From Odiellus spinosus (taxonomy: Eukaryota > Arthropoda > Arachnida > Opiliones > Phalangiidae), in NCBI GenBank assembly GCA_963920705.1, contig OY987231.1:7495424-7559423 (forward strand): a stretch of DNA of 64,000 nt, read 5' to 3'. Below, in pieces: positions 49,600 to 64,000 of the stretch (its first letter is position 1; each line of letters begins with the position of its first letter). The position numbers were made by a program, and so were the translations under genes. Below the pieces are notes generated by a model. That model searched no databases. It saw only the letters and a program-made list of their open reading frames with translations, and was not told the DNA's origin.

Positions 49600-49705
49600 T
49601 TTATTCCCTTTAAAGGGACTATATGCGTTTTTAAAGCCACTTTAAAGTCGCATTTGTTTCTAGCTGAGCAGACGACGTTGTCCATAACAAATTGTACAGT
49701 CAAAA
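49600..49705. mobile_element. TGTACAATTTGTTATGG repeat, reverse copy
   Basis: TTTAAAGGGACTATATGCG... to AAATTGTACAGTC. Confidence 0.7.
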
Positions 49706-49988
49706 CTATTCTGTGTGCATAACAGAAGATAATTTTAAAGATCCAAATTTCAAAGCTGATAGGGCCTTTAATTCTTCTGGTTGAAATAATCACCATTCCC
49801 TCCCAGACTTCAACTGTTGCCACGTGGTCAATCCTCAAACATTGAAAATGTATATTCAGTATTCACTATAATACTTGTGTTTACCTATTCGATAAGCTGC
49901 ACTTATAAGCTATAGCCTACGTGTAAATTTCAAAGTCGCAGTAAAATCCACTCAAATTGGCTTAGAAAACAAACGATAGGGGTATCAA

Positions 49989-51693
49989 AATCTCCTCAAA
50001 AGGCGCCTCAAACATCCTCTCAAAAGCCGATTCAAAAATCCTCTCAAAAGGCGCCTCAAAAATCCTCTCAAAAGACGCCTCAAAAATTTTCTCAAAAGGC
50101 ACCTCAAAAATCCTCTCAAAAGGCACCTCAAAAATCCTCTCAAAAGGCACCGCAAAAATCCTCTCAAAAGGCACCGCAAAAATCCTCTCAAAAGGCACCG
50201 CAAAAATCCTCTCAAATCGCGCCTCAAAAATCCTCTCAAAAGGCGCCTCAAAAATCTTCTCAAAAGGCGCCTCAAAAATCTTCTCAAAAGGCGCCTCAAA
50301 AATCTTCTCAAAAGGCGCCTCAAAAATCTTCTCAAAAGGCGCCTCAAAAATCTTCTCAAAAGGCGCCTCAAAAATCTTCTCAAAAGGCGCCTCAAAAATC
50401 TTCTCAAAAGGCGCCTCAAAAATCTTCTCAAAAGGCGCCTCAAAAATCTTCTCAAAAGGCGCCTCAAAAATCTTCTCAAAAGGCGCCTCAAAAATCTTCT
50501 CAAAAGGCGCCTCAAAAATCTTCTCAAAAGGCGCCTCAAAAATCTCAAAAGGCGCCTCAAAAATCTTCTCAAAAGGCGCCTCAAAAATCTTCTCAAAAGG
50601 CGCCTCAAAAATCTTCTCAAAAGGCGCCTCAAAAATCTTCTCAAAAGGCGCCTCAAAAATCTTCTCAAAAGGCGCCTCAAAAATCTTCTCAAAAGGCGCC
50701 TCAAAAATCTTCTCAAAAGGCGCCTCAAAAATCTTCTCAAAAGGCGCCTCAAAAATCTTCTCAAAAGGCGCCTCAAAAATCTTCTCAAAAGGCGCCTCAA
50801 AAATCTTCTCAAAAGGCGCCTCAAAAATCTTCTCAAAAGGCGCCTCAAAAATCTTCTCAAAGGGCGCCTCAAAAATCTTCTCAAAAGGCGCCTCAAAAAT
50901 CCTCTCAAAAGGCGCCTCAAAAATCCTCTCAAAAGAGGCCTCGAAATCCTCTCAAAAGAGGCCTCGAAATCCTCTCAAAAGAGGCCTCGAAATCCTCTCA
51001 AAAGAGGCCTCGAAATCCTCTCAAAAGAGGCCTCGAAATCCTCTCAAAAGAGGTTTCGAAATCCTCTCAAAAGAGGCCTCGAAATCCTCTCAAAAGAGGC
51101 CTCGAAATTCTCTCAAAAGAGGCCTCGAAATTCTCTCAAAAGAGGCCTCGAAATTCTCTCAAAAGAGGCCTCGAAATTCTCTCAAAAGAGGCCTCGAAAT
51201 TCTCTCAAAAGAGGCCTCGAAATTCTCTCAAAAGAGGCCTCGAAATTCTCTCAAAAGAGGCCTCGAAATTCTCTCAAAAGAGGCCTCGAAATTCTCTCAA
51301 AAGAGGCCTCGAAATTCTCTCAAAAGAGGCCTCGAAATTCTCTCAAAAGAGGCCTCGAAATTCTCTCAAAAGAGGCCTCGAAATTCTCTCAAAAGAGGCC
51401 TCGAAATTCTCTCAAAAGAGGCCTCGAAATTCTCTCAAAAGAGGCCTCGAAATTCTCTCAAAAGAGGCCTCGAAATTCTCTCAAAAGAGGCCTCGAAATT
51501 CTCTCAAAAGAGGCCTCGAAATTCTCTCAAAAGAGGCCTCAAAATACTATAAAAGGGGCCTCAAAATACTATAAAAGGGGCCTCAAAATACTATAAAAGG
51601 GGCCTCAAAATACTATAAAAGGGGCCTCAAAATACTATAAAAGGGGCCTCAAAATACTATAAAAGGGGCCTCAAAATACTATAAAGGGGCCTC
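49989..51693. repeat. Three-zone minisatellite with 24-, 23- and 22-bp units
   Basis: Zone 1 (to about 50934): TCTCAAAAGGCGCCTCAAAA plus ATCT, 24 bp. Zone 2 (to about 51540): CTCTCAAAAGAGGCCTCGAA plus ATT/ATC, 23 bp. Zone 3: CTATAAAAGGGGCCTCAAAA plus TA, 22 bp. Each has a GC palindrome core. Zone 1 is open on both strands because 24 is a multiple of 3; zones 2-3 break the frame, so no protein is proposed. Confidence 0.94.
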
Positions 51694-51863
51694 TTCATTA
51701 CTGCAGAACAAAAAAAGTCAGCTACAACGAAAATGTGGGCTTATAAAAGTTATCAGCCTATACGTAAAAAATAATGGCGTCAAAAGTCTCGTGGTAATCC
51801 ATGGTTAAAGGCTCTATCTGCTCTGAAATTTGCCCCTTTAAGATACTCTTCCCTTATGCACAC

Positions 51864-52902
51864 AGTCTAGCTTTGATCCCCCCGCGTGTCACCACCTTCC
51901 CGTGGTGGGGGGGGTTGAGCTGAGTTCCTAGGCCTTAAGGACTCATGACCAAGAGTGACACACTCCCTTTCTACTGAGTTGAGGTGTGATCGGTCTTGCC
52001 GGATTAAGTAGCCCCCGTGGGGAGGTAACAGTCTCCTGGGTGTGTGAAGACCCTGAGGCGGTAGCTCCAATATGTGATCACATCTCGGGCTCAGACTTTG
52101 ATTGGGTAGAGTTCTGGGGTGGATGGTGCATTAGTGTTGAAGGAGCTCTCCGCTGTCGGCTCCCTAGGTCTTATGTTACCAAAGCCTCACCGAGTCGAGG
52201 ACGACAGTCAAGCTCACTATGGGTTTGGTTGGTTCGCTCTGTACTTTGCTGACCACTTTCCATGGAGGTGGTTTTGCTGGTATTGACCTTCTCGGTCCTG
52301 GACGCGGTGATGATATGACGGCGGATATAGCGCTGTTATGTGAGAAACGATATAGCGCTATAGAAATCTCCAAACTGAGTCTAGCTTTGATTCCCCCAGC
52401 GTGTCACCACCTTCTCGTGGTGGTGGGGGGGGGGGGGGGGTTGAGCTGAGTTCCTAGGCCTAAAGGACTCATGACTAAGAGTGACACACTCCCTTTCTAC
52501 TGAGTTGAGGTGTGATCGGTTTTGCCGGACGAAGTAGCCCCCATGGAGAGGTTAAAGTCTCCTGGGTGTGTGAAGCTACTAAGGGGGTAGCTCCACTTAT
52601 GTGATCACATCTCGGGCTCAGGCTTTGATTGGGTAGAGTTCTGGGGTGGATGGTGCATTAGTGTCGAAGGAGCTCTCCGCTTTCGACTCCCTAGGTCTTA
52701 TGTTACCTAAGCCTCACCGAGTCGAGGACAACAGTCAAGCTCATTATGGGTTTGGTTGGTTCGCTCTGTACTTTGCTGACCTCTTTCCTGGGATGGGGTT
52801 TTGCTGGTATCGACCTTCTCGGTCCTGGACGCGGTGATGATATGACGGCGGATACAGCGCTGGTGTGTGCAAACGGTACAGCGCTATATAAATCTCCAAC
52901 TG
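51864..52902. repeat. GC-rich tandem dimer, units of 514 and 525 bp
   Basis: Two diverged direct copies (51864-52377, 52378-52902), each beginning AGTCTAGCTTTGAT; the third occurrence (AGTCTAGCTCTGAT) marks the right end at 52903. GC is much higher than the surroundings. Both copies have a G-run after CGTGGTGG. Looks like a retroposed or otherwise mobile unit; no protein domain was recognised in its short frames. Confidence 0.82.
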
Positions 52903-53005
52903 AGTCTAGCTCTGATTGTACAGTTTTTATAGTTAACGTCGTCTGCTAAGCTAGAAAAAAAGGCGACTTCAAAATGGGATTGAAAAATCGCATAGAGTCG
53001 CTTTA
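52903..53005. mobile_element. TGTACAATTTGTTATGG repeat, right of the tandem dimer
   Basis: AGTCTAGCTCTGATTGTACA then TCGTCTGCTAAGCTAGAAAA. The dimer appears inserted in the AGTCTAGCT-TGAT start of this repeat. Confidence 0.68.
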
Positions 53006-53746
53006 AATATCAAAATTGGGATATTAGAGTAGAAGAAAAATTCACTGGTAATATTATTTGGATTGATTTAGCATAAATTAAACCAATTTACGCGAAGATA
53101 GTAGAAGGAACCCCACAAATTACTTCATGTTACACTCAATTCTCAACAGAGGGTATTAAATTATTCAATTTCAATATCGTAACCACGATAAAACTAATAT
53201 CCCCACATAAAAGCACAAACATGGAATTTATGTAAAAACTTACCAGTTTGAAGGTCTACGATGAATGATGTTTGTGTTTATCCAAAATAACGCATTGGTC
53301 CATAAGGTTCACACTTCGCACTCACGCGCAAAACCCGAAAATTACACAAACGCGAATCAACACGCTCGCCGGGTCTTGGAAAGTAGAGCTCGTTGGTAAC
53401 CTGTACCATACTTTCAGAGCATTTTACGGTCACATTTTTTTCGCGAATGGTCTTTTAGGATGTGTTTGAGCTTGCTAAATCGGCGTCGGCCACTCGAGTG
53501 CTTTTTCACGGCGATGCTGTATGACTCCACATTATTTCATCGTTCGTTTACCTAAAATATATTTAAAATAATTAATGTCTTTTTAAACTATTTGAAAACT
53601 AGGTTGAGCTAAATCCAATATTATACTTTGTAAAACATAAATAGCAGGATTTCTGGTAATATGAATACAAGCAATTGTTTTTCTCAAATAATTGAAGTAT
53701 TAAATTGTAATTTTGGTAGTTTCTCCCTCCGTTTTTAGGTTAGCGC

Positions 53747-54038
53747 CAGGCTGGGAAATAAGGCGGTTTTACTGGACAAAAGTCCAGTTTAAAAATTTGC
53801 TGGGCCAGTTTAAAAATTAAATGCTTGGGGGTCTACTGGCCTTGTGGCGAGTTAATTAATTCCAAATTTTGTTTTGTTTCTTAGCCTACGTCATAGTGAC
53901 GTCATAGTCCTACGTCATAATGACAGATTGTCAAGCTCATGAAAATTGTTACTGGCCAATGTCCAGTTTTTTAATAAAACTGCTTGGGCTCTACTGGCCA
54001 CAAGTCCAGTTTAATAATAATCCTTATTTCCCAGCCTG
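53747..54038. mobile_element. hAT-like MITE, 292 bp, with 8-bp target duplication
   Basis: Perfect TIR CAGGCTGGGAAATAAGG / CCTTATTTCCCAGCCTG, flanked by GTTAGCGC at 53739-53746 and 54039-54046. CAG ends plus an 8-bp duplication fit the hAT superfamily. The interior repeats ACTGGAC/GTCCAGT in both orientations. A diverged relative is at about 32505-32775. Confidence 0.9.
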
Positions 54039-54050
54039 GTTAGCGCCCGT

Positions 54051-54245
54051 CAAGAATCCATTCAGGTTCCATAAGAATATGGGAGCATAGCTTTAGACTC
54101 TGGTACCATCCTCCCAAACTTTGTAACAAAAGTTCGTCTGCAATTTTCGCAACATTTGTACGCTTAGATCTTTTTTCGGTCGGCTCCATTTTTATTGCCC
54201 AATATGTTATGTGGCGCGTGTTAATAATAGATGTCAGGAGCGAAT
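54051..54245. mobile_element. CAAGAATCCATTCAGG-family MITE, right end missing
   Basis: Left half only. It abuts the target duplication of the hAT-like MITE on one side and the first 545-bp unit on the other. Confidence 0.8.
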
Positions 54246-54246
54246 C

Positions 54247-56640
54247 TGGAACTTTTTTTGATGGATTTCGGTTGGTTTTAGGGTCCTATTTCCATTAAAG
54301 CGAGTTCAGACCGATCAGTTCATTAGTTTTGTATAAATAAAATATTTAAAATCCAAATTTCGCCATGTTATTCTCCATAGGGTCCCAATTAATGTTTTAT
54401 TTGAATTATTTGGTTGATTTTAAAAAGGGTTTTTTCTCGTTAAAAGACACTTAAACGACATGATTATAATTTACGTAACTAATTACGAGGAAAAGTCGCG
54501 GTCAGGATGAATCAACTACTCTAACTAATACATTATCCGCGCCCTATGGGTTTTTATAATGGGGAATCTGGATTTTAAATATTTTATTTTTACAAAACTA
54601 ATGAACTGATCGGTCTCAACTCGCTTTAATGGAAATAGGACCCCAAAACCAACATAAAATCACCAAGAAAAGTTTCAGATTAGAAACTTTATTTTTGGCC
54701 ATTTTCAAAAAAACGAAAAAGCGAAAAAAAGGAGAATGAAATTTTGAGATTTTTGCCGAGTTCGAAAATGTCAAAAATAAAGTTTCTAATCCGGAACTTT
54801 TTTTGTTGGATTTCGGTTGGTTTTGAGGTCCTATTTCCATTAAAGCGAGTTGAGACCGATCAGTTCATTAATTTTGTCAAAATAAAATGTTTAAAATCAG
54901 ATTTCGCCATGTTATTCTCCATAGGGCACCAATTAATGTTTTCTTTAAATTATTTGGTTGATTTTAACCGGGTTTTTTCTCGTTAAAAGACACTTAAACG
55001 GCGTAATTATTATTTACTTAACTAATTACGAGGATAAAACCCGGTCAGGATGAACCAACTACTCAAAATAATACATTAACAGCGCTCTATGGGGATTTAT
55101 AATGGGGAATCTGGATTTTAAATATTTTATTTTGACAAAACTAATGAACTGATCGGTCTCAACTCGCTTTAATGGAAATAGGACCCCAAAACCAACATAA
55201 TACCACCAAAAAAAGTTTCAGATTCGAAACTTTATTTTTGGCCATTTTCAAAAAAAAGAAAAAGCGAAAAAAGGGAGAATGAAATTTTGAGATTTTCGCC
55301 GAGTTCGAAAATGTCAAAAGTAAAGTTTCGAATCCGGAACTTTTTTTGTTGGATTTCGGTTGGTTTTGAGGTCCTATTTCCATTAAAGCGAGTTGAGACC
55401 GATCAGTTCATTAGTTTTGTCAAAATAAAATGTTTAAAATCAGATTTCGCCATGTTAATCTCCATAGGGCCAACAATTAATGTTTTATTTGAATTATTTG
55501 GTTGATTTTACCGGGGGTTTTTATTCTTGTTGAAAGACACTTAAACGACGTAATTATTATTTACGTAACTAATTACGAGGAAAAAACCCGGTCAGAATGA
55601 ATTAGATACTCAAAATAATACATTATCCGCGCCCTATGGGTTTTTATAATGGGGAATCTGGATTTTAAATATTTTATTTTGACAAAACTAATGAACTGAT
55701 CGGTCTCAACTCCCTTTAATGGAAATAGGACCTCAAAACCAACCGAAATCCATCAAAAAAAGTTCCGGATTCGAAACTTTATTTTTGGCCCTTTTCAAAA
55801 TAACGAAAAAGCGAAAAAAAAGGGAGAATGAAATTTTGTGATTTTTGCCGAGTTCGAAAATGTCAAAAATAAAGTTTCGAATCTGGAACTTTTTTTGATG
55901 GATTTCGGTTGGTTTTGGGGTCCTATTTCCATTAAAGCGAGTTGAGTCCGATCAGTTCATTAGTTTTGTCAAAATAAAATATTTAAAATCCAGATTCCCC
56001 ATTATAAAAACCCATAGGGCGATGATAATGTATTATTTTGAGTATCTAATTAATTCTGACCGGGTTTTTTCCTCGTAATTAGTTACCTTAATTATAATCA
56101 TGTCGTTTAAGTGTCTATTAACGAGAAAAAACCCGGTTAAAATCAAGCAAATAATTCAAATAAAACATTAATTGATGCCCTAGGGAGATTAACATGACGA
56201 AATCTGATTTTAAATATTTTATTTTTACAAAACTAATGAACTGATCGGTCTGAACTCGCTTTAATGGAAATAGGACCCCAAAACCAACCGAAATCCATCA
56301 AAAAAAAGTTCCAGATTCGAAACTTTATTTTTGGCCATTTTCAAAAAAGCGAAAAAGCGAAAAAAAGGGGGAATGAAATTTTGAGATTTTCGCGGAGTTC
56401 GAAAATAAAGTTTCGAATCTGGAACTTTTTTTTGCTGGTTTTATGTTGGTTTTGATTTCCTATTTCCATTAAAGCGAGTTCAGACCGATCAGTTCATTAG
56501 TTTTGTAAAAATAAAATATTTTAAATTTTAGATTCCCCATTATAAAAACCCATAGGGCGCGGATAATGTATTATTTTGAGTATCTAGTTCATTCTGACCA
56601 AGATGTTTTCTCGAAATTAAAATTGCGAATGGGGACCATA
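54247..56640. repeat. Tandem array of ~545-bp palindromic units (about 4.4 copies)
   Basis: Units start near 54247, 54795, 55340, 55890 and 56435. Each has arms TTCCATTAAAGCGAGTT...GATCAGTTCATTAG and the reverse complement, around a core with CCGGGTTTTTT / AAAAAACCCGG. The core of the fourth and the truncated fifth unit reads as the reverse complement of units 1-3 while the arms keep their order. Confidence 0.9.
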
Positions 56641-56920
56641 GTGAATGGGAACCATATATAGATAGGGGGCAATAGAGGATGGTGGCTAAAGTGAAAGGGG
56701 CGATAGCTTTTCAGTGACTCCAAAGACGAGCTTCTCCCCCGTTTCCCCCAATTTTAGGGTTAAATTAATTTGATAATATTTAATTGGAAGTAGTAAACGA
56801 GTGTTTTCTAGAATTAAAACCGCGGAACGTATATTTCGAGAACTGGATATCTCTCAGCCGTTCCCCTCGAACCCCCACCCCATCCAGCCTATAAAATGGT
56901 AAAAATGAAAGTTTCGAAGG

Positions 56921-56921
<1 letters not shown>

Positions 56922-56977
<56 letters not shown>
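56922..56977. repeat. Poly-T run of about 56 bases
   Basis: Preceded by GAAGGC and followed by CAAATTAAAACATG. It could be the A-tail of a minus-strand retroposed copy, but no body or duplication was identified. Confidence 0.9.
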
Positions 56978-57063
56978 CAAATTAAAACATGAAGCATTCG
57001 GTAAATCGTAATCCTTGGCTATGTAAAGGGGAGGTTTCCGTTAACAGGCCTCCCACTAAATAA

Positions 57064-57363
57064 CGATGGTTAAGACCTGGGGAGTTCAGAAAAAATAATA
57101 AAAAATATCTCCGACCACCGGAAGTTTGAGAAAAACGTATTTGAAAATTTGAAATTCCCAGGCAAAAATCCCATAGAATGCGCCATAGGTTGGGTTACGT
57201 TGGGTTAGCTTTTTTTAGGTTTGGTTTGGTTAGAATCTATGGGATTTAATACGCAAACTTCAAATTTTGAAATGCGTTTTTCTCAAACTTCCGATGGTTG
57301 AAGATTTTTTTTAAGTATTTTTTCTGAACTCCCCAGGTTCTAATTAGTTCAAAACCATCGTTA
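57064..57363. mobile_element. Palindromic MITE (AACGATGGTT ends)
   Basis: AACGATGGTTAAGACCTGGG to CCAGGTTCTAATTAGTTC then AAAACCATCGTT; arms contain GAGTTCAGAAAAAATA and AACTTCCGATGG. A relative lies at about 61352-61505 in a HERC4-like intron. Confidence 0.75.
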
Positions 57364-58125
57364 TTTTGTGTATGTGTGTGGGGGGGGGGGGGTCGGTTAT
57401 CGGAAACCTTGCCTTTACAAGGATTAGATTAACAAATACTCAAAATTACCTTTAAAACTTGAAGAATAAAATCATTATCACTATTGTAAACGAAATCCTC
57501 AAAATAAACCATTCCGTCACAAAGGAGACTTGGTAACCATAAATATAGATTACCGTATCTTGTACCAAGGACAAATTAAAGCTTTATACACATTACGTTA
57601 TCCTACGCTTGACAATTACTGTAATTTACTTTCAAATAAAGGTTAACTAGAAAGTTAAACTTAATAAGCCGCTCGTAACTGGGGCTACCAACGACAAGAG
57701 AGCGACAGTCATTGGTCATTGATCCCGGCTTGTCTCTTTCCAAAAAAGTCCGCTGGACTCGCGACAACAGTTTTATCTATAATTGATTTCAGAGTCTCTC
57801 TTCAATCTTTTTATTTACAATTCAGTGACAGGTACCGGAAATACCGGCTCCATAGTAAATACATTAAGCGCTTCGGTATAAACAAGAGCAGAACTTTACT
57901 GGCATAGAGAATGAATCCGTGTAGACGAATCGTTGAAAGCTATCACCCTACAGCTGGTGGACTCTCTTTATTTTGGCCTACCTTAATTTTTAAACTATGT
58001 GAAAGCCACCTGCAAGCCCTAATAATGTTACGCCAAGAAACATACCCAGTATTAAAAACTTTATGCCTATCATTGGCCCAAAACTAACTATCTACATGAA
58101 AATCTTACAAGCTCATCGGGTTTAA

Positions 58126-58149
58126 AAAAATAATAATAATAATAATAAA
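58126..58149. repeat. AAT microsatellite
   Basis: About seven AAT units. Confidence 0.8.
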
Positions 58150-58953
58150 CAATGATAATTTACATGTACTCACCGAAAATTAAAGTTAATATCCAAAAAT
58201 ATGACTGAAGTTAAGTTTCTGCTTGGTGTTGAGTATTCAAATTGCTGGATTTATAGCCTAGGCTAGGCGCAAAAGTTTTTTGTTTTAAATGGCGGCTTAC
58301 CCACTGCTTATCTTTCATTTCGAAAAGAGCCGGGCAACGGTTTTTGACGATATTACTTTCGCTCGTAAATACTGCTTATAGCGTTTGATTTCGGGTAAAA
58401 ATGCTTAATTCTTTTTCCTCCAACAATTAGAAAAACGATCTTAATAAAATTAACTTTTAAAACTTCGAAAAAACGATACTTTGGCAAGTTTCATTTTGAG
58501 AACCTCCGACGGTTGTAACTGTGTTGCTAAGTCGTTGCGAACTTGCGATGGTCTACTATGATTGGTCTAGAGTTGACAAAGGACGAATATGAGCAAAAAA
58601 TATAGTAGATTTTCAAACTCTTTTAGATACTACATTTTTGCTATAAATGGAATTAAAGATTTTTTTAAAATTCAGATTAATTTTTGAAATTTTGAACTAA
58701 ATGTATTTTTAGCTATACCAATACCATAAATTAAATAATAAAAATAATAATAGTCTTAAATCTAATTCCATCTATTATTGAATATGGATTACAAATCAAC
58801 TGGTTTAGAACTTATTACTGTGAGGGAAGAGTGAAAGAGACTCCGCACCAAAAACTCGTAGTTTACATAACATATATTTCTAAAACTATTATGAATAGGC
58901 AGGGTATGGACATAGATTTGCTGACTTTATGTTAAGCCCCTTTACACCAGTTT

Positions 58954-59190
58954 TTGCACTTCCTCTGGGAGCGTTTTTTTAACACGGAGTTATTTAGCAG
59001 CTCCCAGACGCCAGACCTCCTGAGGACTGAGGAGGAGACCTCCTCCAATGTTCTGTGTAGCTGTGGTAACTACTCGGCACAGAGATTTAAGCATCTCGGT
59101 ATGCATCAAATGGAAACCCATGAGGTTTCTGACATCCAGGTGAAGCAAATACTTCGCTTCATCACAGAAATGGGACTTTTTAAGTCTTAA
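58954..59190 (+). pseudogene. Possible remnant ORF with zinc-finger-like Cys/His spacing
   Basis: 78 codons in a GC-richer island (about 58920-59340). It contains C-S-C, then 13 residues, H, four residues, H (LCSCGNYSAQRF...GMHQMETH), a degenerate C2H2-like spacing, then VKQILRFITEMGLF. It is followed by a perfect GGCCGGA...TCCGGCC hairpin at about 59231-59249. Could be a decayed retroelement fragment or a chance frame. Confidence 0.3.
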
Positions 59191-59360
59191 GTTGTCTGAG
59201 GCTGTACAATGGACTACTTGTCGAAGTGGTTGGCCGGACTTATCCGGCCACCCCTCTCTTAACAATAATAGCTCCCAGACCACCCCAAGATGGGGGAAGA
59301 CCGTAGTGCATCATACATATCTCTATGCAACTGAGTTAAAAACGCTTCCTGGACAAAAAA

Positions 59361-59930
59361 AATGGTAATTTTGCGAACTTAGCAAAAGTTGAAGTGGATT
59401 TGATTAACTTATTTCACAGGCCACAGAGGAAATAAAACCATAATTTTACAATCTTGGAATGAAATTAAAATACAAAGCACCTTCAAATCTTGCTTATTAC
59501 CGAATAATTCTGCAAGATATTTAAATTTAATAAAAAAATAACTAAACAAAAGAAACAATTTCGAACAAATATTTTATTTCATTTTAAGAAAAAAACATTC
59601 CTAATTATGTAATATTTACCATTTTACTTTAATAAAAAAATTTGCATTACAGCAAAAAGATCGAAGAAATATAATTTTTAAATAAACAATTTTGGGTAGG
59701 TGACGCTGGATATTATTTTTTGTTGTTGTTGTTGAAAAGTAGTTTCCCTTAACTCAGGCTGGCAATAAACATTTTATCACAGTTTTACCTTCGTGCATAT
59801 ATAACTTGTTGTCTTAAATTTTAAACAATTCTTTAAAAATCTTTTTCAACAATTTTTTTTTTTAACTCGATTCCGTTTTAATTTTTTAAAACCGTCACAA
59901 TTTTGACGCCGAACAAACCTTTCATTTTTT
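59361..59930 (-). other. Probable 3' UTR of the HERC4-like gene
   Basis: AT-rich sequence after the stop. On the minus strand an AATAAA hexamer lies at 59578-59573; other close variants exist. No repeats of note apart from homopolymer runs. Confidence 0.45.
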
Positions 59931-63695
<3,765 letters not shown>

Positions 63696-63764
63696 CTGAA
63701 GAAATAATAAGAAACAATCTTTCAATTTAAAATTTGAAGAGATGAAAGTTCCTGATAATGAGTG

Positions 63765-64000
63765 GTTTTCTTAGGCTTAGTTTTTGACAGACAAATACTT
63801 AGCTTTTTGACAAGCAATGGCTTAGCTTTTTGACAGACAAAGGCTTAGCTTTTTGACAGACAAAGGCTTAGCTTTTTGACAGACAAAGGCTTAGCTTTTT
63901 GACAGCCAAAGGCTTAGCTTTTTGACAGCCAAAGGCTTAGCTTTTTGACAGCCAAAGGCTTAGCTTTTTGACAGTCAAAGGCTTAGCTTTTTGACAGTCA
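63765..64000. repeat. Intronic 23-bp minisatellite, inverted orientation, runs off the window
   Basis: About ten units of GGCTTAGCTTTTTGACAGAC plus AAA, the reverse complement of the CTAAGCC units in the two downstream introns. Located upstream of the first visible HERC4-like exon. Confidence 0.9.

Larger units (their letters stand above)
56641..58919. other. Intergenic DNA
   Basis: Contains the poly-T run, the 57064 MITE, a G-run at 57380-57392 and an AAT microsatellite. No gene with coding character. Confidence 0.5.

Noticed and set aside
49962-50932. Minus-strand 315-codon Arg/Leu/Phe-rich frame and plus-strand QKAPQKSS frame
   Set aside because: Products of the 24-bp repeat; they collapse when the unit changes to 23 bp. 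No splice signals or non-repeat coding flank.
56780-56980. Poly-Lys minus-strand frame
   Set aside because: Translation of the poly-T run.
57190-57235. Telomere-like GGTTGGGTTACGTTGGGTTAG
   Set aside because: Too short and irregular for a telomeric TTAGG array; part of a palindromic MITE also seen at 61390.

Overview
The window is eukaryotic nuclear DNA, most likely from an arthropod and probably an insect. It has two spliced genes with GT-AG introns (many only 50-90 bp in one of them), roughly one-third GC non-coding DNA around GC-richer exons, and a very heavy load of short terminal-inverted-repeat (TIR) elements and minisatellites. No CRISPR array, prokaryotic operon, rRNA or convincing tRNA was seen. 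Most long open frames in the window are artefacts of tandem repeats or antisense shadows of exons.

Gene 1 (+ strand, 14889-45892, nine coding exons, 1037 codons plus stop) is a PDZ-containing synaptopodin-2 / SYNPO2L-like cytoskeletal scaffold. An N-terminal PDZ domain is split over two exons. A 432-codon Gln/Pro-rich exon follows, then two exons that each carry a basic synaptopodin-type motif (GANMFYKR and GAALFAKR), and a C-terminus with a repeated P-x-x-W motif. Every reading-frame phase closes at the proposed junctions.

Gene 2 (- strand, 59931-63695 and continuing beyond the right edge) is the 3' half of a small HERC-type HECT E3 ubiquitin ligase, closest to HERC4. Fourteen coding exons (565 codons plus stop) cover the region before the HECT domain and the complete HECT domain, including the catalytic Cys in a HTCFN context. 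The two genes converge on a 14-kb repeat-rich intergenic region.

Layout: 1-14.5 kb holds nested TIR elements, a 2.84-kb satellite of 20/21-bp units (5133-7973) and a 29-bp minisatellite (11613-12341). 14.5-45.9 kb is gene 1, its introns packed with MITEs and minisatellites, plus a candidate small nested gene or alternative first exon near 26.2-26.9 kb. 45.9-59.9 kb holds a 32-bp array, a 24/23/22-bp array, a GC-rich tandem dimer, a hAT-like MITE with a perfect 8-bp target duplication, and a tandem array of about 545-bp palindromic units whose core is inverted in some units. 59.9-64 kb is gene 2; three of its introns carry the same minisatellite in two orientations.

Most notable observations: (i) every unit of the 5.1-8.0 kb satellite contains a canonical three-module heat-shock element (nTTCnnGAAnnTTCn), giving on the order of 138 potential HSF sites in under 3 kb; (ii) a short ATG exon with a TATA box and a good donor, followed by an exon encoding a single-pass membrane segment, lies inside gene 1's second intron; (iii) different minisatellites appear to have expanded from inside separate copies of the same dispersed element families. 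Functions are inferred from recognised family motifs; no alignment or database search was run.
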